This document shows positions 26,860 through 36,066 of a stretch of DNA of 64,000 nucleotides, one piece after another. Location of the stretch: the NCBI GenBank assembly GCA_004282745.1, contig SHMT01000020.1, positions 1-64,000 on the forward strand. Reading direction: 5' to 3'. The position numbers and the translations under genes are program-made. Source of the stretch: Candidatus Scalindua sp. SCAELEC01. GTDB lineage: Bacteria > Planctomycetota > Brocadiia > Brocadiales > Scalinduaceae. The stretch's first letter is position 1, and each line of letters starts with the position of its first letter. The notes beneath the pieces were generated by a model. It worked only from the letters and a program-made list of their open reading frames with translations, was not told the DNA's origin and did not search any database.

Positions 26860-26938
26860 GTCTCTTAAGCTTCACTTCCTTGTCAACTTACGGACCCTTT
26901 TACTTTGCGTCCCCTGATTACTCAGGGTTTGCCTTTGT
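26840..26938 (-). ncRNA. Cyclic-di-GMP-I (GEMM-I) riboswitch
   Basis: On the minus strand the conserved GEMM-I elements appear in order: ggcaaacc, then a stem cctga/tcagg capped by a GTAA (GNRA) tetraloop, then gggacgcaaag, and at the 3' end agccttactgcc. Class I c-di-GMP aptamers have exactly this order, with the GNRA loop docking on a receptor. It lies about 115-210 nt upstream of the repeat-protein ATG at 26725. Because the 3' aptamer strand is needed for the terminator, ligand binding should favour read-through (an ON switch). That last point is inference. Confidence 0.88.
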
Positions 26939-27196
26939 TATAAAGCGTATAACACACAGACTTTTATTGAATAGAGACGATTCTCTACTGCTATGTTATT
27001 AAATACAATGCTTGTTGTCAAGTATGAAAATATGTTTTACATAAAAAAAGTAGTTAAATTTAAAGTATACCCTAGGTGTGGTCAGCAAAAGAGAATGTCA
27101 TGCATTGTCATATTGACAATTGTGGTAACCTATGTTTGTAAAATATGGAAAAGGGTTGTTCTTGAGGGAATTAATAGAAAACGGGGGAATAGAAAT

Positions 27197-28738
27197 ATGT
27201 TACTTTACGCCTATATTACATTACGACAATTTACTATAAAAAGTTTTTTTTGTTTTCTCCATTTGAAAACCATATGTATTCTGCTCATTTATTTGTTCGT
27301 TGTACCTTATAGCTCAACTGCCTGTTGTTCACAAATTATGATGAAGTGGAAAGGAAACAGTGAAGACGACATTGCTGGTTATCGAGTACATTACGGTGAA
27401 ACGAGTAGGTATGGTTCGGGTGTAAGTCCCGATACGTTTAGGTATGATAAAGTAACTGATGCTGGCACCAAGACAAGCCTCATTATTCCCACAACTGTTT
27501 ATCAATCTGGTACAACTTTATACATTACTGCAACAGCCTACGATTTTTCGGGTAATGAAAGTGTTTACGCAGAGGAGTTGGTTAATGTTATTTCCAACTC
27601 GGGTAATCAACCGCCGAATGCTGTTGATGACGTGGCAACAACAGGAGAAGACACTGCCTTTAAAATAGATCTGATTCTCAATGACACCGATGCTGACGGC
27701 ATAATTGACCCTGCTACGGTAGCGATAATAGTTGGACCGACAAGAGGTACGGCTGTTGCTCGCGTAGATGGCGCTGTGGATTATACACCTCCCACGGGGT
27801 ATACGGGTCAAGAAACCTTTGTGTATACGGTGGATGACGATCTTGGGGAAACCTCTAACGAGGCAACAGTGAGGGTGATTATTGGTTCGTCAGATACGAC
27901 TGAGATAACGAGTCCGATAAGCAACTCGACATTAACAACATCGGCTGTCACGTTCCAATGGAATGCTGGAATCCTAATAGACCGGTACCGGATACATATT
28001 GGAACAACAGGACCGGGGAGTAAAAATATTTTAAAACGGAACAATCTCGCAGTAACATTGTATACGGTGACAGGGATACCCATACGTGGGAATATAGTTT
28101 ATGTTCGGTTATGGTATAGAATTGGTGCTAATTGGTCATTTAAAGATTATGCTTACCATACTACGCAGGGCAGTGGCGATCAGGCGCCTACAGCGAATGA
28201 TGATACAGCGACTACACCTGTGTATACCCGGGTTAGTATTAATGTGCTGGCCAATGACACTGAACATGATGGCACAATTGACCCTACCACGGTAAAGGTA
28301 CTCGGTGATCCGACCAATGGGACGGCTATTGTTAATGTGGATGGTACCGTGGATTATACCCCTGTCACAGGATATACGGGACAAGATTTTTTCAGGTATA
28401 CGGTGGATGACGATCTTGGGGTAACTTCTAACGAGGCGACGGTGATGGTGACTATCGGTTTGTTAGATACGCCTGAGATGACAAGTCCGAAACCAAGTTC
28501 AACATTAACAACATCAACTGTCGTCTACCAGTGGAACGCTGGCACCCACGAAAGTCTATACCGGATACATGTTGGAACAAAGGGACCTGGTAGTAAAAAT
28601 ATTTTAAAACGAAACGGTTTAATAACAACATCACATACCGTGACAGGAATACCCATTAATGGGAAAACGATTTATGTACGACTATGGTATAAAATCGGTA
28701 CTCGTTGGTACTTTAAAGATTATGCTTATCAGACCTAG
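27197..28738 (+). CDS. Exported FN3/cadherin-like repeat protein
   Basis: 513 residues from the ATG at 27197, the last start before a hydrophobic signal segment; the frame is open further upstream but that part is unlike coding sequence. After the signal come an FN3-like domain (K-W-K-G-N-S-E-D-D-I-A-G-Y-R-V-H-Y), then two copies of a two-domain unit. In each unit a cadherin-like domain (P-x-A-x-D-D-x-A-T-T ... Y-T-x-D-D-D-L-G) is followed by a domain ending R-L-W-Y-x-I-G-x-x-W-x-F-K-D-Y-A. The two units are close relatives, indicating internal duplication. No catalytic domain is seen; a surface adhesin role is inferred. It is divergent from the riboswitch-controlled gene. Confidence 0.78.
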   Translation: MLLYAYITLRQFTIKSFFCFLHLKTICILLIYLFVVPYSSTACCSQIMMKWKGNSEDDIAGYRVHYGETSRYGSGVSPDTFRYDKVTDAGTKTSLIIPTTVYQSGTTLYITATAYDFSGNESVYAEELVNVISNSGNQPPNAVDDVATTGEDTAFKIDLILNDTDADGIIDPATVAIIVGPTRGTAVARVDGAVDYTPPTGYTGQETFVYTVDDDLGETSNEATVRVIIGSSDTTEITSPISNSTLTTSAVTFQWNAGILIDRYRIHIGTTGPGSKNILKRNNLAVTLYTVTGIPIRGNIVYVRLWYRIGANWSFKDYAYHTTQGSGDQAPTANDDTATTPVYTRVSINVLANDTEHDGTIDPTTVKVLGDPTNGTAIVNVDGTVDYTPVTGYTGQDFFRYTVDDDLGVTSNEATVMVTIGLLDTPEMTSPKPSSTLTTSTVVYQWNAGTHESLYRIHVGTKGPGSKNILKRNGLITTSHTVTGIPINGKTIYVRLWYKIGTRWYFKDYAYQT

Positions 28739-28937
28739 AGGGATCGTAATCAGTCTCCTACTGCAGAGATAATGACAGGGTGTCTCCGTCTTGCCAGTGC
28801 AAGCATCTGTTATCTTCTTAAAGGGCCCCACCAGAAAGGAACTATATGTTTTTATGATAACAATACCCAACATATTCACGGTTTATAAGGAGTTAACTAT
28901 TTAAGGAAACAAGTGTAGGATGCACAATGCGGTTGTT
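28739..28937. other. Intergenic region after the cadherin-like gene
   Basis: About 200 bp with no gene or clear terminator. It runs into repeat family B copy 2. Confidence 0.3.
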
Positions 28938-29047
28938 ACACTAAAACCGATTTGGTTTTCGGTTTTACCGGAAACCAAATCTTGGTGAAGGTATACTCGC
29001 TCAATTTTATCTCGGATTTTATCCGAAAACCATTATGAGATGAGTAT
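28938..29047. repeat. Repeat family B, copy 2 (110 bp)
   Basis: Read on the minus strand it starts atactcatctcataatgg and matches copy 1 (6288-6426), without that copy's ~31-bp insertion. It contains two hairpins, ttttcggataaaatccgaga and gatttggtttccgg/ccgaaaaccaaatc. It lies between two convergent surface-protein genes. Confidence 0.75.
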
Positions 29048-29084
29048 ATCTAGAATGGTGGGCCTTAACCGTTAGTTAATGGGG

Positions 29085-30563
29085 TCAAAAATTCAACCCA
29101 ATACTGATTCCTCCACTGTTTTTAACCAAATCACCACCGGGAATATTACTGTCTCGATCCTGATACTTATAAAAAAATTCGCCAAAGAGCCATCCACGAG
29201 GTGCCGTATATCTGCCCGCTAACTCAAACTGTATGGTATCTATCTCTCGGTGCGTGCTAATGAAGGTTCCATCCTCGCCAATCAAAAAATCTCTGTCACG
29301 AAACTTTCTCCTTTGCCAGACCGGAGAAAACGTGAGAGAAATATTTCTTGAAAATTGATGAGTGTAATCGAACCCTATCTGTGTCCAGTGCTGTGGATTA
29401 TTGTCCCCTCTCCCAGGAGAAATAATATCTGTTTGATCTATTTGGGAGGGAGGGATCGTCAAATCAACAATCCTTTCTTGCTGAAATTGCTGCTCTACTA
29501 AACTTCTCTCAACTTTTAATGTCAATAGGTCCCTCCGGGTGATGTTAAACCTATATCCTAATTTTGCTTCAAAACCATGAAAATCAGCATAGATGCCACT
29601 ACCATAGTTCCTCCAATTATAAGCACTATTAAGAAAGAAATGGCTTTTAACCGTGAATCTCCATAAAATGTTAAATGGTACCCTTTTCAAGGTTGAATCT
29701 GCACCCTCTCTCACGTCATATCTTCTGGAATCATAGCTAAAACCGGTAGTTATGTTAATTTTTGGTAAGGGCTTAATCTGGACTTTACCGATAAAGAGGT
29801 TTGAGTTTCGGTCTTGTTCTCTCCGAGTAAATTCTTTATAAGAGATATCTCTATTGATATACGTTAGTGAGAAATCAATTTTGTTAAAAAAATCTGGTAG
29901 ATCTATAGTGATAGATGCCTCGTTAGTAGTAAATGTCCTTCGGGTCGTGAACGTATTAAAGCCGAACGTTTCGAGAATTTCGTCATCAACTGGTTCAACT
30001 GCGATACCGTCTTCTATATCTACAGGATCAGTAATTTGTGCATTTGAGCGACGAGTGAATCTGCCCGGCATAGTGGTCGTTTGAACCCGATCAGCGAGTT
30101 TTATGTTAAATCCGTTTGCAAAATTGAAATCTGCGGAACCTCCCCAGTTACGATTTACATGGTCTTGTTCGGTATTATGGAGTTCATATCTTCCCTGGTA
30201 GTCAAAGATTTTCATTCCATAATCAAATGCAAACGAATGATTTCTTACTGGTAATGCAAGTGAAATCTTGGGTTCATATATAAGGGCCATATCATTGTGT
30301 GCCCTGATTCTTCTGCTTGCACTATCAAAAACATTATCATCATACAGTCCTGTCAATTTAAATGAGGGACTTATCTCAATGGGACCAAGGTTGATATGGC
30401 CAGCTGATTGTGGGATACTCTCTAAAATATCGAGTATCCTCTCTTTTGCCGAAGCATCTTCCATCTCGACTGCCATAATCCCCTTAATAGACCCTAACCC
30501 AACGATTATGAAGCAGATAATGCCAACGAGGCAACCATGTATCCTAGGATTAGTCCCAGACAT
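29085..30563 (-). CDS. Outer-membrane beta-barrel protein
   Basis: 492 residues with a signal segment (about 10-30). The rest alternates aromatic and polar residues in the strand-and-turn pattern of a 14- to 16-strand barrel, and ends in I-S-I-G-L-N-F, a terminal Phe typical of BAM substrates. The phrase P-S-F-K-L-T-G-L-Y-D-D-N-V-F-D-S resembles proteins of the putative outer-membrane barrel family linked to exopolysaccharide export. A role in polysaccharide export or as a porin is possible but not shown. The ATG at 30563 has aaaggag. Family A copy 3 lies 50 bp upstream. Confidence 0.8.
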   Translation of the reverse strand: MSGTNPRIHGCLVGIICFIIVGLGSIKGIMAVEMEDASAKERILDILESIPQSAGHINLGPIEISPSFKLTGLYDDNVFDSASRRIRAHNDMALIYEPKISLALPVRNHSFAFDYGMKIFDYQGRYELHNTEQDHVNRNWGGSADFNFANGFNIKLADRVQTTTMPGRFTRRSNAQITDPVDIEDGIAVEPVDDEILETFGFNTFTTRRTFTTNEASITIDLPDFFNKIDFSLTYINRDISYKEFTRREQDRNSNLFIGKVQIKPLPKINITTGFSYDSRRYDVREGADSTLKRVPFNILWRFTVKSHFFLNSAYNWRNYGSGIYADFHGFEAKLGYRFNITRRDLLTLKVERSLVEQQFQQERIVDLTIPPSQIDQTDIISPGRGDNNPQHWTQIGFDYTHQFSRNISLTFSPVWQRRKFRDRDFLIGEDGTFISTHREIDTIQFELAGRYTAPRGWLFGEFFYKYQDRDSNIPGGDLVKNSGGISIGLNF

Positions 30564-30612
30564 TAAAATTAGCTCCTTTCAGTTACTAATTAATCCTTTA
30601 ACCAGAAGTAAA

Positions 30613-30761
30613 TAGTGTTTGAACGAAAACTACCCATCTACGGCGTTACTGCAACAATTACGTAATCCTCACGTACTTGAGTACGCTCCGGTTACGTAAT
30701 TATTTCGCGCCTTGTACCTGGGCAGTTTTGGTTCAAACACTGGGTTTTCGTTCACGCACTA
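30613..30761. repeat. Family A repeat, copy 3 (149 bp, inverted)
   Basis: Begins tagtgtttgaacg and ends ttcacgcacta. It is the reverse complement of copy 2 (25128-25276) with two mismatches. With copy 2 it brackets 5.3 kb containing tRNA-Thr and three surface-protein genes. Confidence 0.92.
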
Positions 30762-31881
30762 AATAAGTAAATTTCGGAATATTATTTATACCCCTTTTCC
30801 AATCAAAAGTAGGCAGCTTCCCATACTACCTTTCGAGCGGAATCCATAAAAATTATCTGGAGGCTGTATTTGCCTCTCCTTGGGATGAGCATGTTTGAAT
30901 ATATTATCTAACAGCACGACATTAACTGTTTGATCAAACAGGACTTAATAAGTGGACTAGTGGGATGACACATAAATTTTTTATTTTACCGCCTGGTAAA
31001 GAAAATGCAAGAGGAAAATAGCAACTACTATCTAATCAACAATAAATGCTCTTTCCTAAAAAATTATCGGTGTAAGCAGGAAAAAAAGATAAATTTATTT
31101 TAAGGGTGGATCTCCTGAGAGAGGAGAAGATAGCGATATGTGTGAGAATTTTTAAAAACCAAACCCAACTTCCATCTTAACAAGGCATTCTATAGTCTTA
31201 ATCTCCTGTTAATTCGATACATATTGGCATCTATTGGTTAAGGCACTCACGGATCTTGAGGACAAGGAATATTAAAAGCGTAAGGAGTTAAGAAAAAAAT
31301 AAAAAACAACTTGACAAAATTATCCAGAGAAACTACTATACCTAAGTATCCTCTTTCTTTTTTCGCGTCTTTATTCTGCATCTCTTGGATCCTCATTTGT
31401 TACTGCATAGGGCCCGTATTTATCGTTAAAACAAACCAATACAAAGGCAAAGGTCTTCGTTAATACAAAGCACTCACTGTATGCATTACCTATTTAAGCC
31501 GCAATTTTGTGTTACCTATGTTCCTAATATGCTAAAATAAAATAATTTCATTGGACTGAAACGTTTTTCGCCAGGCTTCTTTTCAAACAAGATACATCTC
31601 TAACTAACTAATCAAAATAAACTTAATCACGTTAACTAATTACAACGCCTAATCAACTAAAGCTTATTCATCGTGTCAAAAAGATTTCACATTAATGACG
31701 GTCATTTTCAATTTTCTCTGCCATTTTCTGCCATTAAGGGCTTAACAAGCAACGGTAGTCAACCGATAAATGTTGTGTGCAGTATCACGCTGGTATTCTG
31801 TAAAATCATAAAAGAAATCGTTCCATCTCATGTGATTAGTGCTTTTGCTGGTGATTACCCCCCCTTTTTAAGGCGCACAAA
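30762..31881. other. Long intergenic region before coaE
   Basis: About 1.1 kb, AT-rich, with no convincing gene on either strand. A 76-codon plus-strand frame (31673-31903) has no ribosome site. I see no tRNA, riboswitch or tandem repeat. It is the largest non-coding gap in the window and may hold the rho operon leader. Confidence 0.4.
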
Positions 31882-32106
31882 ATGCATTTTGCAAGATTCT
31901 TAATGAAACATCACAAAATAAACACCCTCTTCAATATACTCTTATGGTTTTACCGTAAACAGAGCTACAATTTTTTCAAATATCTCTATGAGGAATGTGA
32001 GGCAAGATTTATTAAGAGTGTTATTCCACAAGATGGGGCTTTGGTGAAGTCGATAGCAATGCAGACTATTATGGCGAACGTTTTCAAAAGAAATGGTGAC
32101 AGATAG
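31882..32106 (+). CDS. Possible small protein upstream of coaE
   Basis: 74 residues, 3 bp before coaE. Composition is plausible: a hydrophobic stretch I-N-T-L-F-N-I-L-L-W-F near the start, then a charged helical tail. There is no clear ribosome site, and an internal ATG at 31903 would serve as well. I recognise no family. The tight spacing to coaE is the main support. Confidence 0.35.
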   Translation: MHFARFLMKHHKINTLFNILLWFYRKQSYNFFKYLYEECEARFIKSVIPQDGALVKSIAMQTIMANVFKRNGDR

Positions 32107-32109
32107 CCA

Positions 32110-32754
32110 ATGAAACAAACCTGTCGGGTAATAGGTATTACCGGTGGTGTCGCGAGCGGAAAGAGTACTGTTGCTCAAATGCTTGTATCGCTGGGTGCAC
32201 ACATAATAGACGCTGATAGTATCTGTCATGACCTCTTAGAAGAGAGAGAGATAAAAAATTTAATCACTGAAAGATGGGGCAATAAGATTGAAGATGAAGA
32301 TGGCAGAATAAGCAGACAAATACTCGGGGAGATTGTATTTTCCGACAAAAGAGAATTATTAGCACTGAATCAAATTATCCACCCCAGGGTAATTCGACGC
32401 ATAAAGAGTGAAATCAACGAACTAGCGGTTAATGGAAAAACAACCCTAATAGTTATCGATGCTGCATTGCTCGTTGAAACAAACCTAATAGATTTGTGTG
32501 ACACAATACTCTTTGTGAAGACAAATCGTGATAATTGTGAAAAGAGGGCTCAAATAAACCGTATATGGACTTTGGGCGAAATAGAAAAGAGGGAAAGGTT
32601 TCAAGGTTCAGTGAACGATAAGATGCAAAACGCAGATTTCATAATAGACAATGACTTCTCGAAAGCAAATACTTTGAAGCAAGTGAAAGATTTTTGGAAA
32701 CAATTTAAAACAAATTTTCAATATGGAGGCAAAAATGGTTACAACAAAAACTAA
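32110..32754 (+). CDS. coaE: Dephospho-CoA kinase
   Basis: 214 residues. It phosphorylates dephospho-CoA in the last step of CoA synthesis. The P-loop is [12 protein letters not shown] (about residues 9-20), followed by I-I-D-A-D-S-I-C-H as the substrate motif and D-A-A-L-L-V-E-T mid-protein. The final ~12 residues overlap the start of rho by 20 bp. Co-transcription with rho is evident. Confidence 0.9.
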   Translation: MKQTCRVIGITGGVASGKSTVAQMLVSLGAHIIDADSICHDLLEEREIKNLITERWGNKIEDEDGRISRQILGEIVFSDKRELLALNQIIHPRVIRRIKSEINELAVNGKTTLIVIDAALLVETNLIDLCDTILFVKTNRDNCEKRAQINRIWTLGEIEKRERFQGSVNDKMQNADFIIDNDFSKANTLKQVKDFWKQFKTNFQYGGKNGYNKN

Positions 32755-34123
32755 AACGGCGCGTACTACCGATAAAGATACAACTACCGACAAAGATACG
32801 GCCGCTGATAAAGATATTATAACTACCGACAAAGACACAAACGAGAGGTATGAAGAGATTAAGAAAGGGGATATGCACATAACGGCACTTCAAAAAATGA
32901 CCATAAAGGAGTTGCAAGAGACATCAAAGAAAGAGGGCATAAAGGAGTATACGGGCCTCAAAAAACAGGACTTAATCTTTAAAATACTTAAGGAACGGGT
33001 GAATCAAAATGGCCTTATGTACGGTGAAGGGGTTGCAGAAGTATTGTCGGAAGGCTTCGGGTTTTTACGTTCACCAGATTATAACTATCTACCTTGTCCC
33101 GATGATATCTATATCTCTCCATCTCAGATTAGGCGCTTTGGTATTAGGACTGGAGCAATAATATCCGGGCAAATTCGACCACCAAAGGAGAATGAAAGAT
33201 ATTTTGCCCTGCTCAGGGTAGAGGCCATAAACTTCGAAAACCCGGATATAATGAATGAAAATATTGTTTTTGATGATCTAACGCCGCTTCATCCTTCAAA
33301 CCGTCTCTTGTTAGAAGCAAAGAAAGATGAAATTGAAATGAGAATAATTGACTTGGTTACTCCGATAGGCAAAGGACAGCGAGGTTTGATTGTGGCACCA
33401 CCTCGTACAGGAAAAACTGTCTTGCTCCAAGAAATTGCCAACAGTATTACAAAAAATCACCCTGAAGTGTATCTCATTATCCTTTTAATTGACGAACGGC
33501 CTGAAGAGGTAACGGATATGGACCGATCTGTTCAAGCGGAAGTAATTGGTTCGACATTCGATGAGCCAGCGAGTCGACATGTTCAGGTAGCAGAGATGGT
33601 AATTGAGAAAGCGAAACGGATGGTTGAATACCGAAAAGATGTTGTGATTTTACTCGACTCCATTACACGCCTTGCAAGGGCATACAATACAGAAATACCT
33701 CATAGTGGAAAAATTTTGTCTGGTGGTGTAGATGCCAGTGCCCTGCAAAAGCCCAAAAGATTTTTTGGTGCTGCAAGAAATATTGAGGAGGGCGGAAGTT
33801 TAACCATTATAGCTACAGCTCTTGTCGATACGGGAAGCAGGATGGATGAAGTCATCTTCGAGGAGTTTAAGGGGACCGGTAACATGGAACTGCATTTAGT
33901 CAGAAAACTCGCTGACAGGAGGCTTTTCCCGGCCATCGACATAAATAGATCAGGTACAAGGAAGGAAGATTTGCTTCTTGACCCTGAAGAGTTGAAGCGG
34001 ACGTGGGCGCTACGTCGGGTATTGAGCGAGATGAACTCTTCAGAAGCGCTGGAACTACTCATGAAAAAATTAGGAAAGGTGCCCACCAATGCAGAGTTTC
34101 TCATGAGCATGAATCTGAAATAA
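32735..34123 (+). CDS. rho: Transcription termination factor Rho
   Basis: 462 residues from the ATG at 32735, which follows a ggagg site; the earlier ATG at 32723 lacks one. Rho is the hexameric RNA-dependent ATPase that ends transcripts. The first ~35 residues are an unusual run of T-T-D-K-D repeats. The Rho N-terminal and RNA-binding domains follow (about 45-160: G-F-G-F-L-R-S-P ... Y-I-S-P-S-Q-I-R). The Walker A motif is A-P-P-R-T-G-K-T, with [13 protein letters not shown] as Walker B/Q-loop region and [20 protein letters not shown] as R-loop. It overlaps coaE by 20 bp. Confidence 0.95.
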   Translation: MVTTKTKTARTTDKDTTTDKDTAADKDIITTDKDTNERYEEIKKGDMHITALQKMTIKELQETSKKEGIKEYTGLKKQDLIFKILKERVNQNGLMYGEGVAEVLSEGFGFLRSPDYNYLPCPDDIYISPSQIRRFGIRTGAIISGQIRPPKENERYFALLRVEAINFENPDIMNENIVFDDLTPLHPSNRLLLEAKKDEIEMRIIDLVTPIGKGQRGLIVAPPRTGKTVLLQEIANSITKNHPEVYLIILLIDERPEEVTDMDRSVQAEVIGSTFDEPASRHVQVAEMVIEKAKRMVEYRKDVVILLDSITRLARAYNTEIPHSGKILSGGVDASALQKPKRFFGAARNIEEGGSLTIIATALVDTGSRMDEVIFEEFKGTGNMELHLVRKLADRRLFPAIDINRSGTRKEDLLLDPEELKRTWALRRVLSEMNSSEALELLMKKLGKVPTNAEFLMSMNLK

Positions 34124-34192
34124 GAACAGATCAAATTGTTCCCTCTCTTGGTGCTTTTTCTCTTCACGAATGGGATCGACTGTTTATAAACC

Positions 34193-36019
34193 CTAAAGCT
34201 TTATTCGCTTTCGGTTTTTCCCCGTTAGATAAACCATTAAAATTGAAATATCAGCGGGAGACACACCTGAAATTCGTGAAGCCTGACCGAGGGAAACGGG
34301 ATGGATCTCGTGCAATTTTTGGCGAGCCTCCTTCCTTAAGCCCGGTATCTCTTCATATCGAAACCATGACGGGAGTTGGAGACTTTCCATTCTTTTGAAT
34401 TTTTCGATTTGTTGTTGCTGCCTCTCGATATATCCCTTATATTTTATCTCAATTTCTATTTGCTCTTGAGTAAGTGGTGAGATATTTAACTTTTTCAAAT
34501 CGTCATCCATCTTTAGTAAATCATCATAACCAACTTGAGGTCTTCTCAGAAGTTTTGCGAGCGAATCTGCGCCGTTACGTTTGCGTTCAAGACATTCAAT
34601 ATTTTCAGATATCTCTTTCTCCTTGGCCTGGAGCATGTGCCATTGTTCATTTTTTATTAAACCGAACTGATATCCATACTTCATAAGCCTCCTGTCGGCG
34701 TTGTCGTGTCGAAGGGTGAGGCGGTATTCAGCCCGTGAAGTAAACATTCTGTATGGTTCACTCGTGCCTTTTGTCACCAGATCATCAATTAATACTCCGA
34801 CATATGCCTCTGAACGATCCAAAATGAAAGGATCAGAACCCTCTATTTTTCGTACAGCATTTATTCCGGCCATCATTCCCTGTGCCGCTGCTTCTTCATA
34901 TCCCGAAGTTCCGTTAATCTGTCCGGCCAAGAAGAGGTTTTCAATAATCTTTGTTTCCAAAGAGTGCTTAATCTGAGTGGGTGGTACATAATCATATTCA
35001 ATTGCATAGCCGTAACGCGTGATCTCTGCCTTCTCCAACCCCTCTATAGAATGAACCATTGCCTCCTGGACATCGTATGGAATAGAGGTAGAGATGCCGT
35101 TACAATACACTTCTGACGTGTTTGTGCCTTCGGGTTCAATAAATATCTGATGCTTCTGTTTATCAGGAAATCTGACAATTTTATCTTCAATGGAGGGACA
35201 ATAACGTGGGCCGACCCCATTAATCTGTCCTGTATAGAGCGGGGAACGATCTAAGTTTGAGCGGACAATATCATGGGTAACATCATTCGTATGCGTTATA
35301 TAGCACTTCACCTGATTTTGGGAGATCTTTTTTGTCGAAAATGAGAATGCGGTAGGTTGTTCATCTCCCTTTTGTTCTTTTAACACTGTGTAATCAATTT
35401 TGTTCCCGTTTAGGCGTGGCGATGTTCCCGTTTTAAGTCTATCCATCTGGAAGCCAAAACGTTTCAAGTCATCTGAAAGTGTATCAGAAGAGGGTTCACT
35501 GGCCCTACCACCTTTTGTCGTATTTTTTCCTATGTGAATTATTCCATTCAAAAAAGTACCGGTTGTCAGGATCAGGGATTTTGCATGATATCGTATCCCA
35601 TTTTTGCTGATGAGACCAAAAATTTTTTCATTCTTGACGATAATTTTGTCGATGGTGTCCTGACGTAACGATAGATTTTCTTGCGACTCTAATCTCCTCT
35701 TCATCGAAAACTGATAGAGTTTCTTATCTGCTTGAGCACGGGGTGATCTAACCGCGTGTCCTTTACTTGCGTTGAGCAATCGAAACTGAATACCGGTTTC
35801 ATCGATTACCTTTCCCATTTCTCCTCCAAGTGCGTCAACTTCCCGTACTAATTGCCCCTTTGCAAGGCCCCCAATTGCAGGATTACATGACATTTGGGCA
35901 ACGGTATCTAAGTTGATGGAAAGTAAAGCCGTACGCATACCCATCCTTGCAGAGACCAGTGCCGCTTCGCACCCTGCATGCCCTGCTCCAACAACAACTA
36001 TGTCATAGTCCATGTGCAT
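34193..36019 (-). CDS. mnmG: tRNA uridine-5-carboxymethylaminomethyl modification enzyme MnmG
   Basis: 608 residues from the ATG at 36019; a closer ATG at 36013 is equally possible. It is the FAD-dependent partner of MnmE, modifying U34 of tRNA. The Rossmann motif is [13 protein letters not shown], followed by [11 protein letters not shown] and later [15 protein letters not shown], all typical of GidA/MnmG. MnmE is not in the window. The gene lies 47 bp downstream of rny and is convergent with rho. Confidence 0.95.
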   Translation of the reverse strand: MHMDYDIVVVGAGHAGCEAALVSARMGMRTALLSINLDTVAQMSCNPAIGGLAKGQLVREVDALGGEMGKVIDETGIQFRLLNASKGHAVRSPRAQADKKLYQFSMKRRLESQENLSLRQDTIDKIIVKNEKIFGLISKNGIRYHAKSLILTTGTFLNGIIHIGKNTTKGGRASEPSSDTLSDDLKRFGFQMDRLKTGTSPRLNGNKIDYTVLKEQKGDEQPTAFSFSTKKISQNQVKCYITHTNDVTHDIVRSNLDRSPLYTGQINGVGPRYCPSIEDKIVRFPDKQKHQIFIEPEGTNTSEVYCNGISTSIPYDVQEAMVHSIEGLEKAEITRYGYAIEYDYVPPTQIKHSLETKIIENLFLAGQINGTSGYEEAAAQGMMAGINAVRKIEGSDPFILDRSEAYVGVLIDDLVTKGTSEPYRMFTSRAEYRLTLRHDNADRRLMKYGYQFGLIKNEQWHMLQAKEKEISENIECLERKRNGADSLAKLLRRPQVGYDDLLKMDDDLKKLNISPLTQEQIEIEIKYKGYIERQQQQIEKFKRMESLQLPSWFRYEEIPGLRKEARQKLHEIHPVSLGQASRISGVSPADISILMVYLTGKNRKRIKL

Positions 36020-36066
36020 TTCATTTCTCAAATTCTAAAGAGTTACCGACAAAGTTATTTAAAACG

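Noticed and set aside
31673-31903. 76-codon frame upstream of coaE
   Set aside because: No ribosome site and poor composition; it overlaps the slightly better candidate at 31882.
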